From CAILHX01 sp046155285 (GTDB lineage Bacteria > Pseudomonadota > Gammaproteobacteria > Burkholderiales > Methylophilaceae), in assembly GCA_046155285.1 (NCBI GenBank), contig JBJXEA010000005.1:1-64000 (forward strand): 64,000 nt of DNA, in the 5' to 3' direction. Shown here in pieces: positions 49,049 to 56,703 of the stretch (positions within the stretch are counted from its first letter, which is position 1; every line of letters starts with the position of its first letter). The notes below the pieces were generated by a model. The model saw only the letters and a program-made list of their open reading frames with translations. It had not been told where the DNA came from and did no database searches. The translations under genes and the position numbers were made by a program.

Positions 49049-50193
49049 CAAGATTTATTTCGGGCAATCAAGTCACCTTGCTGCGTAACGGCGCAGAATA
49101 TTTCCCTGCGCTAGAAGCGGCCATAGACGAGGCGCTTAGCGAAATTCACCTGCAAACCTACATCTTTGAAGATGACGCTGTTGGCAAACATATCGCCGCA
49201 GCACTAGCACGGGCGGCGATACGTGGGGTTTCTGTCTACCTGTTACTCGATGGATTCGGCTGCAAAGACACACCAAAGAAATTGCGGGATAACCTGCGTG
49301 AAAGCGGTGTTGAAGTGCTTATCTACCGCCAGAAAATCTCACCGTGGACATTCAAACGCAATCGCCTACGCCGCCAACATCGCAAAGTCGCGGTGATAGA
49401 CGGCGCAGTGGCTTTTGTTGGCGGCATCAACATCATAGACGACATGAATGTGCCGGATCACACCCCACCCAGAATTGATTATGCAGTGCGGGTAGAAGGC
49501 TTGCTGTTGCTGCAAATCACCGCAAGCACTAGGCGGCTTTGGCGACATTTAGCTTGGCTACATTTGCACAAGAAAACACCAGAACCCACCTTCAAATACC
49601 ATAGCGCGGGTGACGTTAAAGCCGCCTATGTGGTGCGTGACAACGCCCTGCACCGCCGCGACATCGAATCCGCCTACCTCACCGCGATTCGCCACGCTCA
49701 TCAGGAAATTATCATCTGCCACGCCTATTTTCTACCCGGCATCCGTTTTCGCCGTGAACTCATTCGTGCTGCAAAACGTGGCGTGCGCGTGGTTATTCTG
49801 CTGCAAGCGCGGGTGGAATTCTGGCTGATTAACCATGCCACGCGGGCACTTTATGGCAACTTGCTTGATGCCGGAATCGAAATCCACGAATATCACAAAA
49901 GCCTGATGCACTCCAAAGTCGCCGTCATAGACCGCCACTGGGCTACCGTAGGCTCCTCTAACATAGACCCGTTCAGCCTTTTCCTGTCGCGCGAAGCCAA
50001 CGTGGTGGTGGATAACAGCGATTTCGCCTCGCGGCTGCATGAGGATATGCATTTCGCCATAACCAATAACGCAAAACAAGTCAGCGCCAAGGATTGGGCG
50101 CATAGCAGCGCTCTGCAACGTGGTTTAGCGTGGGTGAGCTACGGCCTGATACGTTTACTGATGGGGCTGGTAGGCATCAACGGCAAGGACTAG
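49045..50193 (+). CDS. clsB: Cardiolipin synthase B
   Basis: A phospholipase-D superfamily enzyme that forms cardiolipin from phospholipids at the inner membrane. Two HKD motifs are present: HRKVAVIDGAVAFVGG near residue 113 and HSKVAVIDRHWATVGSSNIDPFS near 291. The 382 aa from ATG 49045 start MTRFISGNQVTLLRNGAEYF, typical of ClsB; a longer frame from 48817 would overlap the EEP gene. The C-terminus ends with a hydrophobic stretch. It is translationally coupled to the EEP gene (ATGA). Confidence 0.92.
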   Translation: MTRFISGNQVTLLRNGAEYFPALEAAIDEALSEIHLQTYIFEDDAVGKHIAAALARAAIRGVSVYLLLDGFGCKDTPKKLRDNLRESGVEVLIYRQKISPWTFKRNRLRRQHRKVAVIDGAVAFVGGINIIDDMNVPDHTPPRIDYAVRVEGLLLLQITASTRRLWRHLAWLHLHKKTPEPTFKYHSAGDVKAAYVVRDNALHRRDIESAYLTAIRHAHQEIIICHAYFLPGIRFRRELIRAAKRGVRVVILLQARVEFWLINHATRALYGNLLDAGIEIHEYHKSLMHSKVAVIDRHWATVGSSNIDPFSLFLSREANVVVDNSDFASRLHEDMHFAITNNAKQVSAKDWAHSSALQRGLAWVSYGLIRLLMGLVGINGKD

Positions 50194-50219
50194 ATTTTGT
50201 TAAAGACCAGCGCTATAAA

Positions 50220-50248
50220 TTGCCGCAACCAGCACAACCCTTTATAAT
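50220..50248 (+). promoter_or_regulatory. promoter of tRNA-Thr
   Basis: TTGCCG (50220-50225) and TATAAT (50243-50248) are separated by 17 bp. The tRNA begins 12 bp after the -10 box. Confidence 0.7.
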
Positions 50249-50260
50249 CCGCACCCTTAA

Positions 50261-50336
50261 GCCGCTTTAGCTCAGTTGGTAGAGCAGTTCATTCGTAATG
50301 AAAAGGTCGCCAGTTCGATTCCGGCAAGCGGCACCA
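50261..50336 (+). tRNA. tRNA-Thr (CGT)
   Basis: The acceptor GCCGCTT/AAGCGGC, D-arm GCTC/GAGC, anticodon loop TTCGTAA (anticodon CGT, reads ACG) and T-arm GTTCGATT form a standard cloverleaf. CCA is encoded at 50334-50336. The anticodon stem has a mismatch at its outer pair. It marks the left edge of the defence-gene segment. Confidence 0.95.
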
Positions 50337-50342
50337 GTAACA

Positions 50343-50372
50343 AAAAGGCTAGATGCTCGCATCTAGCCTTTT
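50343..50372 (+). terminator. terminator after tRNA-Thr
   Basis: AAAAGGCTAGATGC (50343-50356) pairs with GCATCTAGCCTTTT (50359-50372) with a minimal two-base gap, and is followed by ATATTTT. It is a strong intrinsic terminator just after the tRNA. Confidence 0.9.
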
Positions 50373-50561
50373 ATATTTTAGTATCCGGCAATACAGCTAG
50401 GCCTATTGAGGTGCGAGCTCAAATGTACTAACATTCGCACCTGACGGGTAAATCCTGTTACGTTCCTTAGGTGTTTCCTTCCATCGGTTGGCAATAAGCC
50501 TTAGGGGTTGAGCGCAACAGGGACTGTTAACTCGCTGTTTATTAAGTCGTTACTTCGTGTG

Positions 50562-50583
50562 TTTACTATCAAGTCATAGTAAA
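50562..50583. promoter_or_regulatory. palindromic operator candidate before the Panacea gene
   Basis: TTTACTAT (50562-50569) and ATAGTAAA (50576-50583) are perfect inverted repeats separated by 6 bp. The site lies 25 bp upstream of the Panacea gene ATG. Toxin-antitoxin operons are often repressed by the antitoxin at such palindromes; that role here is inferred from position. Confidence 0.5.
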
Positions 50584-50608
50584 TTACAAAGGAAAACGCA
50601 CTACACTT

Positions 50609-51220
50609 ATGCAAAACATTAGCACCACCACCTCGCGCCACAAGCTCATTAACGCCATCGTTTTTTTTGCATCTAATACCAAATTTTGCGGCAAGATCAA
50701 ACTCTTCAAGTTATTGTATTTGATGGACTTTGAACATTTTAGCCAAACGGGTAAAAGCATTACTGGCTTTGAATATCAAGCTTGGAAGTTTGGCCCTGTC
50801 CCCACGGATCTCATGGAAGAGTGGGAAGAATTGAATGCTGACTTAGCTCAAGCCGTACGCATAGTAGAAGAGAAGGTGATTGACTACGAACGGCAAGCGG
50901 TTAAGGTAAATGACGGCGTGGTATTTGATGATACGTTTTTTAGCCCACGCCAACTCGCTATCATGCAAGCACTAGCAGAGAAATACAGCAAAACCTACTC
51001 CCCTAAAATGATTGATGTTGTGCATGAGCAAAATGGCGCATGGGATAAGATTTGGCAAAATGGGCGAGGCTCACGCAAACCCATTCCTTACGCCCTTGCT
51101 TTAGCTGACAACACAAGTAACCGAGATGCGCTGATTGAAATTGGCGCACAGCAACACATGTACCAAGCAGCACTTTTAGCCGCACGTCAAACTACCAATC
51201 AATACTCCGCCGAATACTAA
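50609..51220 (+). CDS. Panacea-domain (DUF4065) antitoxin-like protein
   Basis: A 203-aa protein whose N-terminal half matches the Panacea (DUF4065/SocA-like) fold: LINAIVFFASNTK, IKLFKLLYLMDFEHFSQTGKSITGFEYQAWKFGPVP and later YSPKMIDVVHEQNGAWDKIW. Panacea domains are antitoxin modules that pair with many unrelated toxins and act by direct binding. The next gene starts at the base after its stop and encodes a PemK-like protein, fitting a two-gene toxin-antitoxin operon with the antitoxin first. A palindrome upstream may be its operator. The C-terminal 50 residues are not conserved. Confidence 0.78.
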   Translation: MQNISTTTSRHKLINAIVFFASNTKFCGKIKLFKLLYLMDFEHFSQTGKSITGFEYQAWKFGPVPTDLMEEWEELNADLAQAVRIVEEKVIDYERQAVKVNDGVVFDDTFFSPRQLAIMQALAEKYSKTYSPKMIDVVHEQNGAWDKIWQNGRGSRKPIPYALALADNTSNRDALIEIGAQQHMYQAALLAARQTTNQYSAEY

Positions 51221-51670
51221 ATGTCACACCTAGCAGCCGCAGGCCAAATTTGGCGGGACGATTGCTATTATCTTGATGCCCAAGGCAGTTGCCAACGCAA
51301 GTACCTACTCATACTCGCGCTGGATATTCAATATGGTGACTGCGTAACCGTCGTTTTTACCTCACAACCCCACGGCCTCCCAGAAAGCCCCGCCTGCTAC
51401 ATAGGCCATCCACGTTCTGGCTATTTTCTAGGTGTTCTAGGAGACACATTCAACAAACCAACTTGGGTAGACTTTAATAGCTTACAAACGCTAGATAGTG
51501 ACGATCTAAAACTACACCTCGAATCAGGTAGAAAAACGCTACTCTCGCAAACCCTCACGCCCAGTCAATTCTGCGCCGTGCTCAGATGCATCATGCAAAT
51601 TCAGGATGACATCAGCCTACGCGAATATCGTTGGCTAAGTGATACGGCGGCTGCGCTGAAATGTCCTTGA
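51221..51670 (+). CDS. PemK/MazF-like protein, probable partner toxin
   Basis: A 149-aa protein starting MSHLAAAGQIWRDDCYYLDAQG, which resembles the N-terminal strand of the PemK/MazF SH3-like barrel (GxIW, then RKYLLILALD and CVTVVFTSQ). The later YFLGVLGDTFNKPTWVDFNSLQ suggests the second half of the barrel. Weak similarity means the family call is tentative. It abuts the Panacea gene with no gap, so the two are co-translated. It lacks a signal peptide. It converges on the restriction enzyme gene with a 10-bp gap. Confidence 0.5.
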   Translation: MSHLAAAGQIWRDDCYYLDAQGSCQRKYLLILALDIQYGDCVTVVFTSQPHGLPESPACYIGHPRSGYFLGVLGDTFNKPTWVDFNSLQTLDSDDLKLHLESGRKTLLSQTLTPSQFCAVLRCIMQIQDDISLREYRWLSDTAAALKCP

Positions 51671-51680
51671 TAGCAAAAGT

Positions 51681-54600
51681 CTAGGATTGAAGCAACGCGC
51701 GCTCTTGCTCATCGAGGCCATATAGCGTTTCGATGGCATTTTGAAGCTGCTCTTCAAATTGTTCAAAGGTACGTTGCAGTTGCATCTGCGCCGAATCGGT
51801 CGTTACCTCAGTCATTTTTTGTTTGCACTCGATGATACGCCGAGTGATTTTTGCCAAGCGTTCCTGTTCGGATTTTTCCGGTACGCATAAGGGAATAGCT
51901 AGTAACGGCTCTTTATCTACCTGAAAATTCTGCCCCTGCATCTTGCCGCGATGTTTCAGCCAAAAGCGCACTAAGCGCGAATTTAGTAGTGCAGTGAGGT
52001 ATAGCAGATTGATGCGGTCTGTTTTGATGATGTTGAAGGTTTGAGACACGTAACAGGGGAAGTCGGTATAGGTAAAACACGGTTCAGTACACTTCCGCAA
52101 AGAGATGATTTTTTCGCCTGTGAAAAACTTTTCGTCACGCGCTCGATGCAGACCATAGGGATGATTGTCCGAGGTGATAACCTCATTGAACTGATCGAGA
52201 TGATTCTTTAGATTTGGGTAAGACGCCATCTCAGCAGGATTTTTGAAGCGCGAATCGGTATAAATCACCCACAATTTGTTTTCGTTATTGCCGTAATAGC
52301 GAACAAACTCGGCGCTAGTAAAAAATGGCTTTACCAAATTTTGCTCAGTCTTGCTTAAATGAAGCGTGTGCTTCTCGTCGTGCGAAAGGTTAAAAATTCC
52401 CTGCCCAACAGAAAAGCCACCACCCAATAATGCACGTCCTTTGGCATTCAAGAAATCTTGGTGGACATCAATTCCTACACCAACATCTTCCTGTTGCAAC
52501 TCAAAATTTCGCCTTACCGCAATTTTGTCTAACAACACTTCAAGACAAGATTCAGAAAAAGTTAAAGGTGCGCTCGGCGTACGGCTGCGATCGAAAGTTG
52601 GCTCAAGGTAGGCACGTCCGTTACCGGGTAACTTTTCCAGCAAAGCTTGTACATCAGCCAAGGTGCGCTTGTTACCTTCCAGCCGACGATAGTCGAAAGT
52701 GTAATGCTCAAGAGTGCCGCTGCGCTTAGCAAGCAAAATCATAGTCTGTATGCCCGCATCGCGGAATACCTTGTAGTCGCCAAAGTCAATCAGTTGTTCG
52801 ATGCGTGCGTCGCGGGTGATTTTCTCGCGTAGCCTCTTTGCCCCCGCATTGGTTACCCAGTTGTTGGTAGCAATTAAAGCCAACATGCCACTATCCGGTT
52901 TAAGCCAATCCAGCCCGCGACAGGCAAACAAATACCAGATGTCCATCTTGCCTTGATAATAAGGCGAGTTGCGTACATGGTTGAAAGCCTCACGATTAGT
53001 ATATTCCTTGATGTAAGGCGGGTTGCCAATAACCAGATCGAAACCCCCAGTACGAAACACTTGTGGAAAGGCAGCCTTGAAATCCAGCGACTTCAATTCG
53101 TGCAGTTTTTCCATCGAAAACAGGTCGCCGCCTTCGTCTTCCAAAGTGACCAGCGAATTGCCCATGACGATGTTTCTGGACAAAGAAGGCAACAGGGTCA
53201 CGCCGATTTCGAGCTGCTTGTGCTGATGAGCGCTACCCGTGGTTTCTTCTTCCAGCAACTTAAGGTAAAGCGAAAGTTGCGCCACTTCGACCGCCTGCGG
53301 GTCAATATCCACACCATAAATACAGTTGATTAATATCTGGCGCTTGTATTGTAGAGTCAGGTGCGCTTCCCCATCCCGCATTTCCACAGTGTCTTTGGGT
53401 GGTTTGGCTTGCTTGCGCCAATAAACGGTCAACTCATGCACTAGATAAGCAAAAACCCCTATCAAAAATGAACCCGAGCCGCAGGCTGTATCAATGACGC
53501 GCAGCTTGAGGATGTCGTCTGGTTTTTTGCCATTCACCTGCTGCCCCAGTGACTGCTCCACCATATAAGCTACGATGTAGTCAGGCGTATAAAACACGCC
53601 TCCCGCTTTACGCACGTCTTCTTTTTCTACAACTTCAACAGTTTTGCGCTTAGTCAACACCACCTTGCCGAGAAAACGCTCATAGATGCGACCGAGTATT
53701 TCAACCGGAATGGAGTCGAAATTGTAAGGCGAATGGTCGTCCGTCAGTTCGTCGCAAATATCTGAAAACACCGCGCTATCCGGCTCAAAACCCACAGCGT
53801 CTAATGATCTGTGCGCCTTGAATACAACCCCGTTGTAGACCGTATCCATGCGCTTGCAAACAGCCACAAAATCCTGCCAATGGGTTTTGTTATTCTGCCC
53901 AAAGCGGGTAATGATGGCATCTGGCTCTATGCCCTTGTCCTCAAGGAATCGAATAAAAATCAGCCTGTCCAGTGTGCGCTGCACACATTCAGTCAACTCC
54001 TCACCGTTCAGCTCGTTTCGTGCGCGTTTGAATACGTTGGCTAAGGTCTCGCGCCACTCATCCAGCTTATCCAGAAAGTCCTCATCAAAGTCACGCGCCT
54101 CGGCAGCAAATAAGGTGTATTGCCGCGTTGCCACTTTCAGTGGCGGCAATTCTGTCTCGGCAAAAACTTCCAGCGACCCACTCGCCACACTCTGACGGGA
54201 GAGCAGGTAGAAAACTTCAGCAAACTTCTCGCGATCCAAAAAATCACCGTGATGCCACGACTTCACCACACGCGAACTGGCGGAGTTGATGTTTGGACGA
54301 AAACGGCTATCAATAATGTGCAGGTAGTTAAAGTCGGTGAGCACCACTATCGGCAAGCCCTTAGGCCAGCTATAGCGGATTGCTTGAAAGCAATTGTCTG
54401 GAGTGTTAATGGAGGCTTGCGGTCTTTTGGCCTCAACAAAAAAACGTACTCTGCGATAATGCGGCGCTATTGAGAATGCGTAATCAGCACGACCTTTGGA
54501 CTTCTTTTCCGGTTTTTCGATTCTGACTTCTCGGCGATAGGGGTCATGCTGAACGTCGTGGCCGACATCCCAACCAAGAGCCTTAAACAACTTGTCAATA

Positions 54601-54725
54601 AAGTCTTGGCGGACTTCTGCCTCTTGATATTCACTTGATAGATAGTGCGATGAGTTCTGTAAGAATTTTTTAGCAAGGGCTTGTGCTAAAAGCCATGCCT
54701 TTTCAAACTGGTCTTCTGTTGCCAT
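51681..54725 (-). CDS. Type IIG (Eco57I-like) restriction-modification enzyme
   Basis: A 1014-aa single-chain restriction enzyme and adenine methyltransferase. An N-terminal PD-(D/E)XK-type nuclease region (about 1-160) shows GRADYAF and the FVEAKRP core motif. A helical connector leads to the N6-adenine methyltransferase: motif I VIDTACGSGSFLIGV near residue 405 and motif IV FDLVIGNPPYIKEY near 560. The C-terminal 350 residues resemble a TaqI-type target-recognition domain. No separate methylase or specificity subunit is adjacent, in line with the type IIG architecture. AGGAGC precedes the ATG. It has lower GC than the flanking housekeeping genes. Confidence 0.85.
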   Translation of the reverse strand: MATEDQFEKAWLLAQALAKKFLQNSSHYLSSEYQEAEVRQDFIDKLFKALGWDVGHDVQHDPYRREVRIEKPEKKSKGRADYAFSIAPHYRRVRFFVEAKRPQASINTPDNCFQAIRYSWPKGLPIVVLTDFNYLHIIDSRFRPNINSASSRVVKSWHHGDFLDREKFAEVFYLLSRQSVASGSLEVFAETELPPLKVATRQYTLFAAEARDFDEDFLDKLDEWRETLANVFKRARNELNGEELTECVQRTLDRLIFIRFLEDKGIEPDAIITRFGQNNKTHWQDFVAVCKRMDTVYNGVVFKAHRSLDAVGFEPDSAVFSDICDELTDDHSPYNFDSIPVEILGRIYERFLGKVVLTKRKTVEVVEKEDVRKAGGVFYTPDYIVAYMVEQSLGQQVNGKKPDDILKLRVIDTACGSGSFLIGVFAYLVHELTVYWRKQAKPPKDTVEMRDGEAHLTLQYKRQILINCIYGVDIDPQAVEVAQLSLYLKLLEEETTGSAHQHKQLEIGVTLLPSLSRNIVMGNSLVTLEDEGGDLFSMEKLHELKSLDFKAAFPQVFRTGGFDLVIGNPPYIKEYTNREAFNHVRNSPYYQGKMDIWYLFACRGLDWLKPDSGMLALIATNNWVTNAGAKRLREKITRDARIEQLIDFGDYKVFRDAGIQTMILLAKRSGTLEHYTFDYRRLEGNKRTLADVQALLEKLPGNGRAYLEPTFDRSRTPSAPLTFSESCLEVLLDKIAVRRNFELQQEDVGVGIDVHQDFLNAKGRALLGGGFSVGQGIFNLSHDEKHTLHLSKTEQNLVKPFFTSAEFVRYYGNNENKLWVIYTDSRFKNPAEMASYPNLKNHLDQFNEVITSDNHPYGLHRARDEKFFTGEKIISLRKCTEPCFTYTDFPCYVSQTFNIIKTDRINLLYLTALLNSRLVRFWLKHRGKMQGQNFQVDKEPLLAIPLCVPEKSEQERLAKITRRIIECKQKMTEVTTDSAQMQLQRTFEQFEEQLQNAIETLYGLDEQERALLQS

Positions 54726-54803
54726 TTATTTATTGCTCCTAGAAGTCAGGCTGCATTGTTAAGCAAATCACAGAAAATCGTTAAATCTCACCTCTATTGT
54801 TAA

Positions 54804-54880
54804 TGGCGCGCCCGAGACGATTCGAACGTCCGACCACCGCCTTCGGAGGGCGGTACTCTATCCAGCTGAGCTACGGGCGC
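54804..54880 (-). tRNA. tRNA-Arg (CCG)
   Basis: The acceptor GCGCCCG/CGGGCGC, anticodon stem CCGCC/GGCGG and loop CTCCGAA give anticodon CCG (reads CGG). The T-arm has GTTCGAAT. CCA is encoded at 54806-54804. It is transcribed away from miaB and forms the right edge of the defence-gene segment. Confidence 0.95.
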
Positions 54881-54889
54881 GTGGCGCGA

Positions 54890-54895
54890 ATTATA
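54890..54895 (-). promoter_or_regulatory. -10 box of tRNA-Arg (CCG)
   Basis: On the minus strand a perfect TATAAT (54895-54890) lies 9 bases before the tRNA 5' end at 54880. Confidence 0.6.
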
Positions 54896-54923
54896 CCGCG
54901 CCGTGACTGGTGTCGGGCTATTG

Positions 54924-54935
54924 TATAATCGCGGC
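54924..54935 (+). promoter_or_regulatory. -10 box of miaB (leaderless layout)
   Basis: A perfect TATAAT (54924-54929) is followed by CGCGGC and the miaB ATG at 54936. The sequence TATAAT-N6-ATG is almost the same as at yhbY (spacers CGCGGC and TGCGGC). No Shine-Dalgarno sequence is present. Confidence 0.65.
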
Positions 54936-56267
54936 ATGAACACTCCCACCAAGCTTTACATCAAGACCTTTGGCTGCGCCATGAACGAATATGACTCGTC
55001 GCGCATGGCGGATATGATGCAGGCGGCAGACGGTATGTCGCAGACTGACAATCCTGACGAAGCCGATGTCATTCTCATCAACACCTGTTCCGTCCGCGCC
55101 AAACCACAAGAAAAAGTGTTTCACCAATTGGGGCGTTTGCGCGATTTGAAGATTGCCAATCCTAAGCTGGTGATCGGCGTGGGTGGCTGTGTGGCGAGTC
55201 AAGAAGGCAAGGCCATCGTCAGCCGCGAACCCTTGGTGGATATTGTTTTTGGCCCGCAAACCCTGCATCGCTTACCTGAGCTCATCGCGGAAAAACGCCG
55301 TACTGGGCGGGCGCAAGTGGACATCAGCTTCCCCGAAATCGAGAAATTCGACAAACTGCCAACTCCGCGCGTAAGCGGCGCGACGGCCTTGCTTTCCATC
55401 ATGGAAGGTTGCAGCAAATACTGCACGTTTTGCGTGGTGCCTTATACCCGTGGCGAGGAAGTCTCTAGGCCGTTTGACGGTGTGTTGCTGGAAGCCGCGC
55501 AGTTAGCTGAACAGGGCGTGAAGGAAATCACCTTGCTTGGCCAAAATGTGAACAGCTATCAAGGCGTGATGAAAAATGGCGAGAGCGCTGACTTGGCGCT
55601 GCTGCTCGACTACATCGCCGAAATCCCCGGTATCGAGCGTCTGCGCTACACCACCTCGCACCCCAACGAGATGTCTCCCAGTTTGATTGATGCTTTCGCA
55701 CGGATTCCCAAACTGGTGTCGCATCTGCATTTGCCGGTGCAGGCTGGTTCCGACAGAGTTTTATCCGCCATGAAGCGCAACTACACTGCGCTGCAATACA
55801 AATCCACCTTGCGTAAACTTCGTGCCGCACGGCCTGATTTACTGTTTTCGTCCGACTTTATTATCGGCTTCCCCGGCGAGACCGAGGCCGACTTCGAGGC
55901 CACCATGCGCTTAGTAGAAGAGGTTAATTTTGACTACAGCTTCAGCTTCATCTACAGCCAGCGCCCCGGCACCAGCGCCGCTTATCTACCTGACGACACC
56001 CCGCACGAAGTCAAGCAGGCGCGGCTGGAACGCATCCAGGCTTTGATTGAAAAACAGGGCTTGGCGCATAGCCAAAACATGGTGGGTACGGTGCAAAAAG
56101 TATTGGTGGAAAATCCATCCCGCAAATACGAAGGCCAACTCGCGGCGCGTACCGATAGCAATCGCATCGTGTTTTTTAACGCCGATGTGAGCTTGGTGAA
56201 TCAGTTTGTGAATCTGCGGATTACTGAGGCGCGGCCACATAATTTGAGTGGGGAATTGGTAGATTAA
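54936..56267 (+). CDS. miaB: tRNA-2-methylthio-N6-dimethylallyladenosine synthase
   Basis: MiaB is a radical-SAM methylthiotransferase that adds a 2-methylthio group to i6A37 of tRNAs. The N-terminal UPF0004 domain (about 6-110) has the three auxiliary-cluster cysteines in FGCAMN, NTCSVR and GGCVAS. The radical-SAM motif is EGCSKYCTFCVVPYTRG near residue 158, and the C-terminal TRAM domain follows from about 377. From ATG 54936 it has 443 aa; a longer frame from 54903 would start upstream of the -10 box. Confidence 0.95.
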   Translation: MNTPTKLYIKTFGCAMNEYDSSRMADMMQAADGMSQTDNPDEADVILINTCSVRAKPQEKVFHQLGRLRDLKIANPKLVIGVGGCVASQEGKAIVSREPLVDIVFGPQTLHRLPELIAEKRRTGRAQVDISFPEIEKFDKLPTPRVSGATALLSIMEGCSKYCTFCVVPYTRGEEVSRPFDGVLLEAAQLAEQGVKEITLLGQNVNSYQGVMKNGESADLALLLDYIAEIPGIERLRYTTSHPNEMSPSLIDAFARIPKLVSHLHLPVQAGSDRVLSAMKRNYTALQYKSTLRKLRAARPDLLFSSDFIIGFPGETEADFEATMRLVEEVNFDYSFSFIYSQRPGTSAAYLPDDTPHEVKQARLERIQALIEKQGLAHSQNMVGTVQKVLVENPSRKYEGQLAARTDSNRIVFFNADVSLVNQFVNLRITEARPHNLSGELVD

Positions 56268-56703
56268 CAATGATTGAGCTAAAAACTTTGCAAAGAGTAA
56301 TTCATGTGGCGTTGCTGTTTTACTCACTAACCGTAGTTGCAGATTATGCTTGAACACCTGACACTACCCATCAATTTCTTACTGATATTACCCACGTAAC
56401 CACAAGCTACAATTTAAGAAAAACACTCTAGCTCCTTGCATTAAAACAGTCACCATCACGCATGGGAAAATCAGCATTCATTACAAAAAAATATCTTGGG
56501 ATTTTGAACCTGCAAATGGCGCAGAGATGTAGGGTCTGACTATATCCTATGCAGGGAAATCACTAAAACCAGATCGTGATTCTTACACCTAAGGTGTGCA
56601 AAATGCTTCACTTTGGGTGTTTTGCATGGGTTTATATTTGCATTACGCAGGGCGGTGCGATTAGTATAAGCTTGTAAAATAAAACCGCTCGCAACCCGAC
56701 ACT
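56268..56703. other. intergenic region with a possible decayed gene
   Basis: No intact gene is visible in these 436 bases. A plus-strand frame from about 56446 to the TAA at 56590-56592 reads VTITHGKISIHYKKISWDFE and, past an in-frame TAG at 56530, GLTISYAGKSLKPDRDSYT. The residues look protein-like and the internal stop suggests decay. A stem around TGCAAAA/TTTTGCA lies near 56598-56630. The promoter of the next gene is not obvious. Confidence 0.35.

Noticed and set aside
51681..54725. BREX PglX or type I HsdM assignment
   Set aside because: A nuclease motif is fused to the methylase and no other BREX or HsdR/HsdS genes are nearby; type IIG fits better.
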